A model generated the notes under the pieces. That model had not been told where the DNA came from and searched no databases. It saw nothing but the letters and a program-made list of their open reading frames with translations. Below are positions 24,634 to 32,140 of a stretch of 64,000 nucleotides of DNA, in pieces. Position 1 is the stretch's first letter. Each line of letters opens with the position of its first letter. A program made the position numbers and the translations under genes. The DNA comes from Streptomyces tauricus. GTDB taxonomy: Bacteria; Actinomycetota; Actinomycetes; Streptomycetales; Streptomycetaceae. The stretch covers positions 92,027 to 156,026 of the forward strand of contig NZ_BMVY01000022.1 of the NCBI RefSeq assembly GCF_014650955.1, in the 5' to 3' direction.

Positions 24634-26166
24634 TCAGCCGGCGGGCGTGCGCGACGGTGCCGCCGCCGGGGGACCCGTCTTCGCGGCGGTGCGCGCGATG
24701 TTGCGGGCCATGCCGCCGAACACGACGGCGTGGAACGGCGACACGCTCCACCAGTAGGCGTGGCCCAGCAGCCCGTGCGGATGGAAGAGGGCGCGCTGGC
24801 GGTAGCGGACGCGGCCGTCGTCGCCCGTCTCCGCGCACATCTCCAGCCAGGCCAAGCCCGGGAGCCGCATCTCGGCGCGCAGGCGCAGCAGCCGGCCCGG
24901 TTCGATCTCCTCGACGCGCCAGAAGTCGAGCGAGTCGCCGACCCGCAGCCGGGCCGCGTCCCGGCGCCCCCGGCGCAGGCCCACCCCGCCGATCAGCCGG
25001 TCGAGGAGCCCGCGCGCCGCCCAGGCGAGCGGGAAGGAGTACCAGCCGTTCTCGCCGCCGATGCCCTCGATCACCCGCCACAAAGCCTCGGGCGAGGCGT
25101 CGACGACCCGTTCGCGCCGGTCCGTGTAGAGGCTGCCGCCCGCCCAGTGGGGGTCCGTGGGCAGCGGGTCGCTGGGGACGCCGGGCAGCGAGGCGGACGA
25201 CCAGCGGGTGGTGACCCGGGCGTCCTGGATGCGCTGCAGCGCCAGGCGCACCGACTCCTCGAAGGGGATCGGGGTGCCGGGCGGGTCGGGCACGTACCGG
25301 GCGATGTCGTGCTCGTGGCAGACCACCTCGTGGCGCAGCGACTCGGTCAGCGGGCGGGCGATGGACCGCGGCACGGGAGTGACCAGGCCGATCCAGTGGC
25401 TGGACAGCCGCGGGGTCAGGAAGGGCACGGGCACGATCAGCCGCCGGGGCAGCCGCGCGACGGTCGCGTACCTCACCATCATCTCCCGGTACGTCAGGAT
25501 CTCCGGGCCGCCGATGTCGAAGGTCCTGCTGACGTCGTCCGGCATCCGGGCGCTGCCCACGAGCGTGCGCAGGACGTCCCGCACCGCGATCGGCTGGATC
25601 CGCGTGTGGACCCAGTTGGGGGTGACCATCACCGGCAGCCGTTCGGTGAGGTACCGCAGCATCTCGAAGGAGGCCGAGCCCGAGCCGATGATGACCGCCG
25701 CGCGCAGCACGGTCGTCGGGACACCGCAGGCGAGGAGGATGCGCCCGACCTCGGCGCGGGAGCGCAGATGCGGCGAGAGTTCCCGCTCGGGCACTCCGGC
25801 GGGGGTGAGTCCGCCCAGGTAGACGATCCGGCGTACGCCCGCCGCGCGGGCCTGCTCCCCGAAGATCCGCGCGGCCCGGCGGTCGGTCTCCTGGAAGCCC
25901 TTGCCCGTGCCCAGCGCGTGCACCAGGTAGTACGCGACATCGATGTCCCGCATCGCGGCGGCGACCGACTCGGCGTCCGTGACGTCGCCGCGTACCACCT
26001 CGACGTCACCGGCCCACGGATGGTCCCGCAGCGCGCCGGGGGAGCGGGCCACACAGCGCACCCGGTGCCCCTCGGTGAGGAGCTCCGGGACCAGGCGGCC
26101 GCCGATGTACCCCGTCGCGCCCGTCACCAGGCAGCGCAGCCCGGTTCCGGTGTCGTCACCGCTCAT
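24634..26166 (-). CDS. SDR-family protein with C-terminal DUF2867 domain
   Basis: The 510-residue protein has an extended-SDR nucleotide site CLVTGATGYIGGRLVPEL at about 10-27 and an atypical-SDR body (DVTDAESVAAAMRDIDVAYYLVHAL). A C-terminal DUF2867 domain (from about 340: GSLYTDRRERVVDASPEALWRVIEGIGG) ends with ALFHPHGLLGHAYWWSVSPFH. Such two-domain proteins are predicted NAD(P)-binding oxidoreductases of unknown substrate and often sit with photolyase and DUF1365 genes. The ATG at 26166 is the family start; the frame is open for 51 more codons upstream without coding character. Likely cotranscribed with phr. Confidence 0.85.
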   Translation of the reverse strand: MSGDDTGTGLRCLVTGATGYIGGRLVPELLTEGHRVRCVARSPGALRDHPWAGDVEVVRGDVTDAESVAAAMRDIDVAYYLVHALGTGKGFQETDRRAARIFGEQARAAGVRRIVYLGGLTPAGVPERELSPHLRSRAEVGRILLACGVPTTVLRAAVIIGSGSASFEMLRYLTERLPVMVTPNWVHTRIQPIAVRDVLRTLVGSARMPDDVSRTFDIGGPEILTYREMMVRYATVARLPRRLIVPVPFLTPRLSSHWIGLVTPVPRSIARPLTESLRHEVVCHEHDIARYVPDPPGTPIPFEESVRLALQRIQDARVTTRWSSASLPGVPSDPLPTDPHWAGGSLYTDRRERVVDASPEALWRVIEGIGGENGWYSFPLAWAARGLLDRLIGGVGLRRGRRDAARLRVGDSLDFWRVEEIEPGRLLRLRAEMRLPGLAWLEMCAETGDDGRVRYRQRALFHPHGLLGHAYWWSVSPFHAVVFGGMARNIARTAAKTGPPAAAPSRTPAG

Positions 26167-26263
26167 GGTGGTGTGGCCCTTCTGGTCGTCCTGTCCGGCT
26201 CTGTCCGCTGGCCTCCTCGTGATCCCTTCCCCGCGCCGGCCCTCCACGGATGCGCCGAGTGGG

Positions 26264-26299
26264 CCACACGGGCCATACGGGTCATCCGGGTCATGAGCG
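26264..26299. repeat. Four 9-bp tandem units
   Basis: Units CCACACGGG, CCATACGGG, TCATCCGGG and TCATGAGCG follow one another in the divergent promoter region between the SDR gene and a small 55-residue gene. Confidence 0.6.
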
Positions 26300-26385
26300 T
26301 CCGGGGCGTACGGGTACATGTGCGGGGCGATCGGGGGCAGACGAGTTTCTGCAGAGACGTCGGTTCACACGGAAGGTCGGTCGTC

Positions 26386-26553
26386 ATGGGTGCGAAGGTG
26401 CTGGAGCAGTTTCCCGCGGGAGCCCCGCGCGGATCGTGGCCCGCGGAGGAGTACGCGGCGCGTCGTCGGGCCGAGGGCGAGCCCGCGGCCGTGGTGATGG
26501 ATCTGGAGTCGGACGCGTTTCTTGTGGTGGTCCCGGCGCACGAGAACGACTGA
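26386..26553 (+). CDS. Small conserved-looking hypothetical protein
   Basis: This 55-residue protein reads MGAKVLEQFPAGAPRGSWPA at the start and ends FLVVVPAHEND. It has an Ala/Arg/Glu-rich middle helix and no Cys, signal peptide or membrane segment. GGAAGG lies nine bases before the ATG. The codon use has the expected strong third-position GC. I do not recognise the family. It is divergent from the SDR gene and convergent with LysR (35-bp gap). Confidence 0.6.
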   Translation: MGAKVLEQFPAGAPRGSWPAEEYAARRRAEGEPAAVVMDLESDAFLVVVPAHEND

Positions 26554-26588
26554 CGACGACCGGCCCTCCGCCCGCGGACGGCTTCGCG

Positions 26589-27521
26589 TCAGGCCGTGGG
26601 GCGCACGGCTTCGGACATCGTTCCCCCGAGTGCGGCCGCCCGGCGCACGAACACCTCGTGCAGATCGTGCGCGGCCCGAGGCACCGAGTCCGCCCTGCGC
26701 CGCTGGAGCATCAGCAGCACCCGCGTAGAGTCGCCGGCCAGTGGCCGGCAGGTGATCGCCCCCTGCCGGGTCAGCGGATCGTCGATCACACTGAAGTCGG
26801 GCAGCACCGTGGCGCCCAGCCCCTCCGCGACCATCAGCTTGCCCATCTCCGCGCCGTCGGTGGAGTAGGAGAAGGACGGCTCACGGTCGCCCAGGAGCCG
26901 GTGCACGAACCGGTTCATCACATAGCCGGAGCGCATGGCGATGAGCGGCTGGGCGAGCAGGTCCGGCACGCTCACCACGGACAGCGACGCCAGTGGACTG
27001 TCGGGCCGCACACACACGACCGGCCGCCCCCACAGCAGTTCCGTGTACTCGAAGTCGGCGGCCACGTCGTCGCCCTCCAGGTGGTTCACCAGACCCAGGT
27101 CGAAGCCGCCCTCCAGGAGGGTCCGGTGGATGTCCGACTGCTGCGCGCCCACCACCTCCACCTGGGTCTCCGGGTGCGCAGCCCGGAACTCGCGCACGGC
27201 CGGGAACAGGAGCGGGACCGTCGCCGCGTTCACCGTGCCGACGCGCACCATGCGGCTGATGCGGTGCTGCTCGCCCGCGGCGCCCCGCAACCGGTCCACC
27301 GCCTCCAGCACGTTGATGATGTGGGGCAGCAGCTCCCGCCCCTCCGCGCTCATCTTCGCCCCGGAGCGTTTCCGCTCCAGGAGGTCGACCCCCAGTTCAC
27401 GCTCCAGGTTGCGGACGGTCTCGCTCAACGCGGGCTGCGAGAGGTGGAGTTCCTCGGCGGCCCGGCGCAGTGAGCCGAGCCGGGTGACCGCCGTGATGTA
27501 TTCCAGCTGCTCTATGCGCAC
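26589..27521 (-). CDS. LysR-family transcriptional regulator (sulfur operon neighbour)
   Basis: With the GTG at 27521 the protein has 310 residues, the standard LysR length. A winged helix (LEYITAVTRLGSLRRAAEELHLSQPALSETVRNLERELG) occupies residues about 4-42. A periplasmic-binding-like effector domain with RVGTVNAATVPLLFPAVREF follows. No Shine-Dalgarno precedes the GTG, so it may be leaderless; a longer GTG start at 27572 is possible. It is divergent from the leader peptide and sulfonate genes and is the best candidate for a CysB/Cbl-type regulator of them. The co-effector is unknown. Confidence 0.88.
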   Translation of the reverse strand: MRIEQLEYITAVTRLGSLRRAAEELHLSQPALSETVRNLERELGVDLLERKRSGAKMSAEGRELLPHIINVLEAVDRLRGAAGEQHRISRMVRVGTVNAATVPLLFPAVREFRAAHPETQVEVVGAQQSDIHRTLLEGGFDLGLVNHLEGDDVAADFEYTELLWGRPVVCVRPDSPLASLSVVSVPDLLAQPLIAMRSGYVMNRFVHRLLGDREPSFSYSTDGAEMGKLMVAEGLGATVLPDFSVIDDPLTRQGAITCRPLAGDSTRVLLMLQRRRADSVPRAAHDLHEVFVRRAAALGGTMSEAVRPTA

Positions 27522-27621
27522 CCGGTCACAATGCGGGGCCCGTACTGCCCTGTTCAAGGGTTTCCCTGTCACGCCTTCGTGAAATTCGCCGGTCCGGGAT
27601 ACGAGACCGATCGGGTATTCC

Positions 27622-27651
27622 TTGACGGTCCGGACCGCCGGCTGCCACGAT
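27622..27651 (+). promoter_or_regulatory. Promoter of the leader peptide and sulfur operon
   Basis: TTGACG at 27622-27627 and CACGAT at 27646-27651 are 18 bp apart. The predicted start of transcription falls on the first of three tandem ATGs at 27659, consistent with a leaderless leader-peptide mRNA. Confidence 0.5.
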
Positions 27652-27658
27652 CGAACAC

Positions 27659-27742
27659 ATGATGATGCGACTGGACCTCACGCGGCGACGCCATGTCGAC
27701 CTCGCGCGCGTCTCCAGCGCCGCCTGTTGCTCCGTGGCCTGA
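27659..27742 (+). CDS. Cys-Cys leader peptide for the sulfur-assimilation operon
   Basis: This 27-residue open frame starts with three tandem ATGs and reads MMMRLDLTRRRHVDLARV then SSAACCSVA. Leader peptides of this kind (MRLDLTRRRHVDLARVSSAACC...) recur upstream of sulfur acquisition genes in Streptomyces. In mycobacteria, short leaderless polycysteine frames act as cysteine-responsive attenuators. Ribosome stalling at the two adjacent Cys codons when cysteine is scarce would change downstream expression. A GC-rich imperfect hairpin at about 27754-27780 follows the stop. No Shine-Dalgarno is present. Function is inferred from sequence similarity and position. Confidence 0.75.
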   Translation: MMMRLDLTRRRHVDLARVSSAACCSVA

Positions 27743-27753
27743 TCCGCCGGATC

Positions 27754-27780
27754 CGCGGCCCGAATCGCCGGGCCCGCCGC
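27754..27780 (+). promoter_or_regulatory. Possible attenuator hairpin after the leader peptide
   Basis: GCGGCCCG and CGGGCCCGC can pair imperfectly around a short loop just after the leader stop codon. Its position suits ribosome-dependent attenuation, but the structure was judged by eye only. Confidence 0.3.
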
Positions 27781-27967
27781 GCCCCACCACGTTCCCCCCA
27801 AGGCTCCCGGCCGCCGCCGATCGCTGTCGCTGGCCGTGCGACGCATTCCGCCGCCCGAATTCGACGATTCACCGAACGCCGCCGACGCCAATGAGCGGAC
27901 GCCGCGGACGCCGCTGAATCGGCCCCCTGAATTCGGCCTGCCCGAATTCCCGCAACAGGAGTTCCCC

Positions 27968-28189
27968 ATAAGCACCGTCACGCCCGCCGACCCGCAGACC
28001 CGCCCCGCCCCGGAAACCGCCCAGGAGTGGATCGACCGCGTCACCGAGGCGGCCGCCGTTCTCGCCACCGCCGCCCGCCGGCGCACCGTCCGCATCCACA
28101 CCCTCCACGACCCGGTCGCCTACAAGCGGCGCGAGGTCGGCCGCCGGGTCCTCGAAGGAGAGCTGCCCGAACCCACCTGGTACTCCTGA
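27968..28189 (+). pseudogene. Internally deleted remnant of an SfnB/DszC-type acyl-CoA dehydrogenase
   Basis: The segment encodes STVTPADPQTRPAPETAQEW and then DRVTEAAAVLATAARRR, like the start of sulfur-acquisition acyl-CoA dehydrogenases. It passes directly into RIHTLHDPVAYKRREVGRRV and ends LEGELPEPTWYS, like their C-terminus. The same C-terminal pattern (THTLHDPPRWKIQHIGRYVL) ends the intact gene at 28804. The 300-odd residues between are missing, in frame. An AGGAG is placed six bases before the codon at 27968, but that codon is ATA, not ATG, suggesting a lost start. A frame open from 27836 could still give a 117-residue product, so a small functional protein is not excluded. Confidence 0.55.
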
Positions 28190-28246
28190 CCGATCCCGTC
28201 CGGGGCGCCTCCCACGCCGAGGGGCCCCCGTCCCGAAAGAGGACCC

Positions 28247-28801
28247 ATGGCCACCGTCCTGTCCGTCTCCGGCAGCCCCTCCGCCTCCTCCCGCACCAAC
28301 CGCCTGCTGCGCCACCTCGACCACCGGCTGACCGCACAGGGCCACGAGGTGATCCCGCTCGACGTCCGTACGATCCCCGCCGACGCCCTGCTCGGCGCCG
28401 ACTTCCGGCATCCGGCGATCGTCGAGGCCACCGCCCTCGTCGCCCGGGCCGACGGTGTCGTCATCGGCACCCCCGTCTACAAGGCCGCCTACTCCGGGGT
28501 CCTCAAGGCGCTGCTCGACCTGCTCCCGCAGTACGCCCTCACCGGCAAGACCGTGCTGCCCCTGGCCACCGGTGGGACGACCGCACATGTGCTGGCCATC
28601 GACTACGCGCTGCGCCCGGTCCTCAGCTCCATGGGTGCCCGACACATCGTTCAGGGCTGGTTCACCCTCGACAAGGACATCGTCGTCGGTGAGGACGGCG
28701 GACTCACCGTGGCGCCCGCGGCGACCGAGGCGCTGACCCAGGTGCTCGACCAGTTCTCCGAGGCGCTGGGCCGCCGGCCGGTCCTGGCCGCGGCGAGCTG
28801 A
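28247..28801 (+). CDS. ssuE: NADPH-dependent FMN reductase (SsuE type)
   Basis: This 184-residue flavodoxin-like reductase supplies reduced FMN to flavin monooxygenases. It has the phosphate-binding loop VSGSPSASSRTNRLL at residues about 7-21, GTPVYKAAYSGVLKALLDLLP near 80-100 and LPLATGGTTAH, all typical of SsuE. It precedes an SfnB-like flavoprotein by 2 bp and lies upstream of ssuD, so the reductase probably serves both. The ATG follows AGAGGAC. Confidence 0.92.
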   Translation: MATVLSVSGSPSASSRTNRLLRHLDHRLTAQGHEVIPLDVRTIPADALLGADFRHPAIVEATALVARADGVVIGTPVYKAAYSGVLKALLDLLPQYALTGKTVLPLATGGTTAHVLAIDYALRPVLSSMGARHIVQGWFTLDKDIVVGEDGGLTVAPAATEALTQVLDQFSEALGRRPVLAAAS

Positions 28802-28803
28802 CC

Positions 28804-30048
28804 ATGTCCACACAGATCTCCGAGGAGACCGGCGCGCGGCTCCCGGCGGAAACCCCCGTGCGGGGGACGGCCGCGGTCATCGCCGACGACGCCGAAGCCC
28901 TGGCCGTGGCAGCCGCCCTGGCCGACGTTTTCCGGGTCGGGGCCACCGGCCGGGACGCCGAACGCAGGCTTCCCCGCGCCGAGTTGGACCGGCTCTCCGC
29001 CTCCGGTCTGCTCGCCGTCACCGTGCCCGCCGAGCACGGCGGCGCCGACGTGACCCAGGAGACGCTCGCCGAGATCTTCCGCCTCCTCGCGTCCGCCGAC
29101 GCCAGCCTCGCCCAGATCCCGCAGAGCCACTTCGTGTACGTCAACGTGATCCGCCGTCAGGGAACGCCGGAACAGCGGGCGTTCCTCTTCGGCGAGGTAC
29201 TGGCCGGGCGCCGCTTCGGCAACGCCCAGTCGGAGGCCGGCACCAAACACGTCCAGGACATCCGCACCCGCCTGGAACGGCGGCCGGACGGCTCGTACGT
29301 CCTCACCGGCGTCAAGCACTACTCCACGGGCGCCCTCTTCGCCGACTGGATCCCCGTCCTCGCCCGCACCGAGGACGACGACCTGCACGTCGCGTACGTA
29401 CCCCGGGACGCCGAGGGCCTTGAGGTCGTCGACGACTGGGACGGCATGGGCCAGCGCACCACCGCCAGCGGTACCGTCCGGCTCGATGCCGTGCCCGTGC
29501 CCGCCGACCGGGTCCTCCCGCACCATCTCACCTTCCGGGGACCGCAACTCCACGGCGCGGTGGCCCAGTTGCTGCACGCCGCCATCGACGCCGGGATCGC
29601 CGCCGGCGCCCTCGCCGAGGCCGTCGACTTCGTCCGCACGAAGAGCCGCCCGTGGTTCGAGAGCGGAGTCGACACCGCGGCCGAGGACCCGCTGCTCATC
29701 CAGCGCTTCGGGGAACTGGCCGTCCAGGTGCGGGCCACCGAGGCGCTGCTCGGCGCGGCGGCCCGCGCGGTCGACACGGCCCGCGCCGGCCTCACCGAGG
29801 AGTCGGCCGCCGAGGCGTCCGTCGCGGTGGCCGCCGCCAAGGCGCACGCGGCGGCGACCGCCGTCGAGGTGTCGAGCGCGCTCTTCGAGGTGTCCGGCAC
29901 CCGGTCCGCCCTCAACTCCCTGAACCTGCACCGGCACTGGCGTGACGCACGCACCCACACCCTGCACGACCCGCCCCGCTGGAAGATCCAGCACATCGGC
30001 CGGTACGTACTGAACGGCACCCTGCCACCGCGCCACGGACTCCTCTGA
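28804..30048 (+). CDS. sfnB: SfnB-family sulfur acquisition flavoprotein (acyl-CoA dehydrogenase fold)
   Basis: The protein has 414 residues. It shows an acyl-CoA-dehydrogenase fold: LPRAELDRLSASGLLAVTVPAEHGGADV in the N-terminal domain, GNAQSEAGTKHVQDIRTRL in the middle strand region, and a C-terminal helical domain ending HTLHDPPRWKIQHIGRYVL. The family (SfnB, DszC-like) uses FMNH2 from a partner reductase to oxidise organosulfur compounds such as sulfones or thiophenes. The gene starts two bases after ssuE. Substrate unknown. The preceding remnant at 27968 looks like a decayed paralogue. Confidence 0.88.
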   Translation: MSTQISEETGARLPAETPVRGTAAVIADDAEALAVAAALADVFRVGATGRDAERRLPRAELDRLSASGLLAVTVPAEHGGADVTQETLAEIFRLLASADASLAQIPQSHFVYVNVIRRQGTPEQRAFLFGEVLAGRRFGNAQSEAGTKHVQDIRTRLERRPDGSYVLTGVKHYSTGALFADWIPVLARTEDDDLHVAYVPRDAEGLEVVDDWDGMGQRTTASGTVRLDAVPVPADRVLPHHLTFRGPQLHGAVAQLLHAAIDAGIAAGALAEAVDFVRTKSRPWFESGVDTAAEDPLLIQRFGELAVQVRATEALLGAAARAVDTARAGLTEESAAEASVAVAAAKAHAAATAVEVSSALFEVSGTRSALNSLNLHRHWRDARTHTLHDPPRWKIQHIGRYVLNGTLPPRHGLL

Positions 30049-30077
30049 ACACGACGGAGTCCCCTGAGCCGGAAACC

Positions 30078-30134
30078 GAAGAGCCACCCCCCACCTGAAA
30101 AGCCGCCCCCCACGCGAAGAGCCGCCCCCTCACA
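30078..30134. repeat. Three 19-bp tandem units
   Basis: Units GAAGAGCCACCCCCCACCT, GAAAAGCCGCCCCCCACGC and GAAGAGCCGCCCCCTCACA fill the gap between the SfnB-type gene and ssuD. Confidence 0.7.
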
Positions 30135-30164
30135 CCGCCCGCGCCCCGATCGGAGAACGCACCC

Positions 30165-31310
30165 GTGTCCCTCACCTTCCACTGGTTCCTGCCCACCAAC
30201 GGCGACAGCCGCCATGTCGTCGGGGGCGGCCACGGCACCCCGGCCACGGTGTCCGGCCGGGACCGGCCGCCGACGGTCGCGTACCTCAGTCAGATCGCCC
30301 GCGCGGCCGAGGACCTCGGCTTCGTCGGCGCGCTGACACCCACCGGGGCCTGGTGCGAGGACGCCTGGCTCACCACCGCGATGGTCAGCCAGCACACCGA
30401 GCGGCTGAAGTTCCTGGTCGCCTTCCGGCCCGGCTTCGTCTCGCCGACGCTCGCCGCGCAGATGGCGTCCACCTTCCAGCGCCAGTCCGGCGGACGGCTC
30501 CTCCTCAACGTCGTCACCGGCGGCGAGAGCCACGAGCAGCGCGCCTACGGCGACTTCCTCGACAAGGACGCCCGCTACCGCCGTACCGGCGAGTTCCTGC
30601 AGATCGTCCGGGGCCTGTGGGAGGGCGGGACCGTCGACCTGGACGGCGAGTTCCTGAAGGTCGAGGACGCCAAACTGGCGCGCGTGCCCGACCCGGTCCC
30701 CGAGGTGTACTTCGGCGGCTCCTCGCCCATCGCCGGTGAGGTCGCCGCCAAGCATGTGGACGTCTACCTCACCTGGGGCGAGCCGCCCGCCCAGGTCGCA
30801 GAGAAGATCGCGTGGGTGCGCGCGCTGGCCGAGAAGGAGGGCCGCACCGTCCGGTTCGGCATCCGGCTGCACGTCATCACCCGGGACAGCTCCGAGCAGG
30901 CCTGGGCGGAGGCGGAACGACTGCTCGCCGGCTTCGACCCGGAGACCGTGAAGTCCGTACAAGCAGGCCTCGCCCGCAGCGAGTCCGAGGGCCAGCAGCG
31001 CATGCTCGCCCTGCACGGCGGCGGCAACCGGGACGGGCTGGAGATCCACCCCAACCTCTGGGCGGGCATCGGCCTCGTGCGCGGCGGGGCGGGCACCGCC
31101 CTGGTCGGCAGCCACGACGAGGTCGCCGAACGCATCACCGAGTACCACCGCCTCGGCATCGACGAGTTCGTGCTCTCCGGCTACCCGCACCTGGAGGAGG
31201 CGTACTGGTTCGGCGAGGGCGTCCTGCCCCGGCTCGCCGCACAGGGCCTGTGGCAGCACCCGTTCGCCGCCCGGTCCGCCCCCTCGGCGCAGGTGCCGTT
31301 CGCGAGCTGA
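30165..31310 (+). CDS. ssuD: FMNH2-dependent alkanesulfonate monooxygenase
   Basis: The 381-residue luciferase-like monooxygenase starts MSLTFHWFLPTNGDSRHVVGGG, the characteristic SsuD opening. RLKFLVAFRPGFVSPTLAAQMASTFQ, VYFGGSSPIAGEVAAKHVDVYLTWGEPP and LGIDEFVLSGYPHLEEAYWFGEG follow, all conserved in SsuD. It cleaves the C-S bond of alkanesulfonates, releasing sulfite. The GTG at 30165 follows GGAG. Genes for the sulfonate ABC transporter (ssuABC) are not in the window, so uptake must be encoded elsewhere. Confidence 0.94.
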   Translation: MSLTFHWFLPTNGDSRHVVGGGHGTPATVSGRDRPPTVAYLSQIARAAEDLGFVGALTPTGAWCEDAWLTTAMVSQHTERLKFLVAFRPGFVSPTLAAQMASTFQRQSGGRLLLNVVTGGESHEQRAYGDFLDKDARYRRTGEFLQIVRGLWEGGTVDLDGEFLKVEDAKLARVPDPVPEVYFGGSSPIAGEVAAKHVDVYLTWGEPPAQVAEKIAWVRALAEKEGRTVRFGIRLHVITRDSSEQAWAEAERLLAGFDPETVKSVQAGLARSESEGQQRMLALHGGGNRDGLEIHPNLWAGIGLVRGGAGTALVGSHDEVAERITEYHRLGIDEFVLSGYPHLEEAYWFGEGVLPRLAAQGLWQHPFAARSAPSAQVPFAS

Positions 31311-31373
31311 GCCCCCCGGCGGCCGCCCCGCGCCCCGGAAAATCGCTGTACGCGACCGCCGCCCGGGTGATGA

Positions 31374-31403
31374 CCTTGTGCGAGCCGCCCGGCTCGCACA
31401 AGG
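31374..31403 (+). terminator. Hairpin terminator after ssuD
   Basis: CCTTGTGCGAGCC and its perfect complement GGCTCGCACAAGG flank a 4-nt loop. It lies 64 bp after the ssuD stop and 33 bp before the next gene. Confidence 0.75.
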
Positions 31404-31435
31404 CAGCGGGACGGCGGGGGAGAGGGGGGACGGCT

Positions 31436-32131
31436 GTGACCGTCAAGAACGTCCTGCTGTCCGGCATCGTAGGCTCGACCGCGTACGGACTGGCCCGCGA
31501 GGGCTCCGACGTGGACCGGCTCGGTATGTTCGCCGCCCCCACCGAGGACTTCCACGGCCTGCACGGGCCGAAGGAGACCCACGTCACGACCAAGCCCGAC
31601 AACACCCTCCACGAAGCGGCCAAGTGGTGCAGGCTCGCCCTGGGCGGCAACCCGACCGTCACGGAACTGGTCTGGCTGCCCGACGAGTTGTACGAGGTCC
31701 GCACCCCGCTCGGCGACGAGCTGATCGGCATCCGCACGACCCTGCTCTCCGCGAAACGGGTCCGCGACGCCTACCTCGGGTACGCCACCCAGCAGTTCAA
31801 GCGGCTCTACGACCGCGGGGACGGCCCCTCCTCCGCGGACACCCGCAGGCGCACCGCCAAGCACGCCCGCCATCTGCGGCGCCTGTGCCACCAGGGCTTC
31901 GAGCTGTACGCCACCGGTGCCCTGACCATCCGCATCGAGGACCCGGACGACTACCACCGCTTCGGCGAGCAGGTGGCGGCCGACGCGATGGTCGCGCTGC
32001 CCCTGCTCCAGCGGTACGAGGCGGCCTTCGACGAGACCCGCAGCGCCCTGCCGGACCAGGCCGACGAGGCCCCCGCCGAGGCCTGGCTGCGCCGGGTCCG
32101 GGCCGAGTACTTCACACGGCCCGGGCCGTGA
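31436..32131 (+). CDS. Predicted nucleotidyltransferase (COG3541 type)
   Basis: The 231-residue protein begins VKNVLLSGIVGSTAYGLARE then GSDVDRLGMFA, giving the nucleotidyltransferase GS...D-x-D core with GSDVD at about 24-28. FHGL and HEAAKWCRLALGGNPTVTELVWLPD follow, as in the COG3541/YcgL-type group linked to RNA-repair nucleotidyltransferases. The reaction is unproven. The GTG at 31436 has an AGGGGGGA ribosome site. It stands alone, after a terminator, and converges on urtE with a 9-bp gap. Confidence 0.82.
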   Translation: MTVKNVLLSGIVGSTAYGLAREGSDVDRLGMFAAPTEDFHGLHGPKETHVTTKPDNTLHEAAKWCRLALGGNPTVTELVWLPDELYEVRTPLGDELIGIRTTLLSAKRVRDAYLGYATQQFKRLYDRGDGPSSADTRRRTAKHARHLRRLCHQGFELYATGALTIRIEDPDDYHRFGEQVAADAMVALPLLQRYEAAFDETRSALPDQADEAPAEAWLRRVRAEYFTRPGP

Positions 32132-32140
32132 GCGGGCCGC

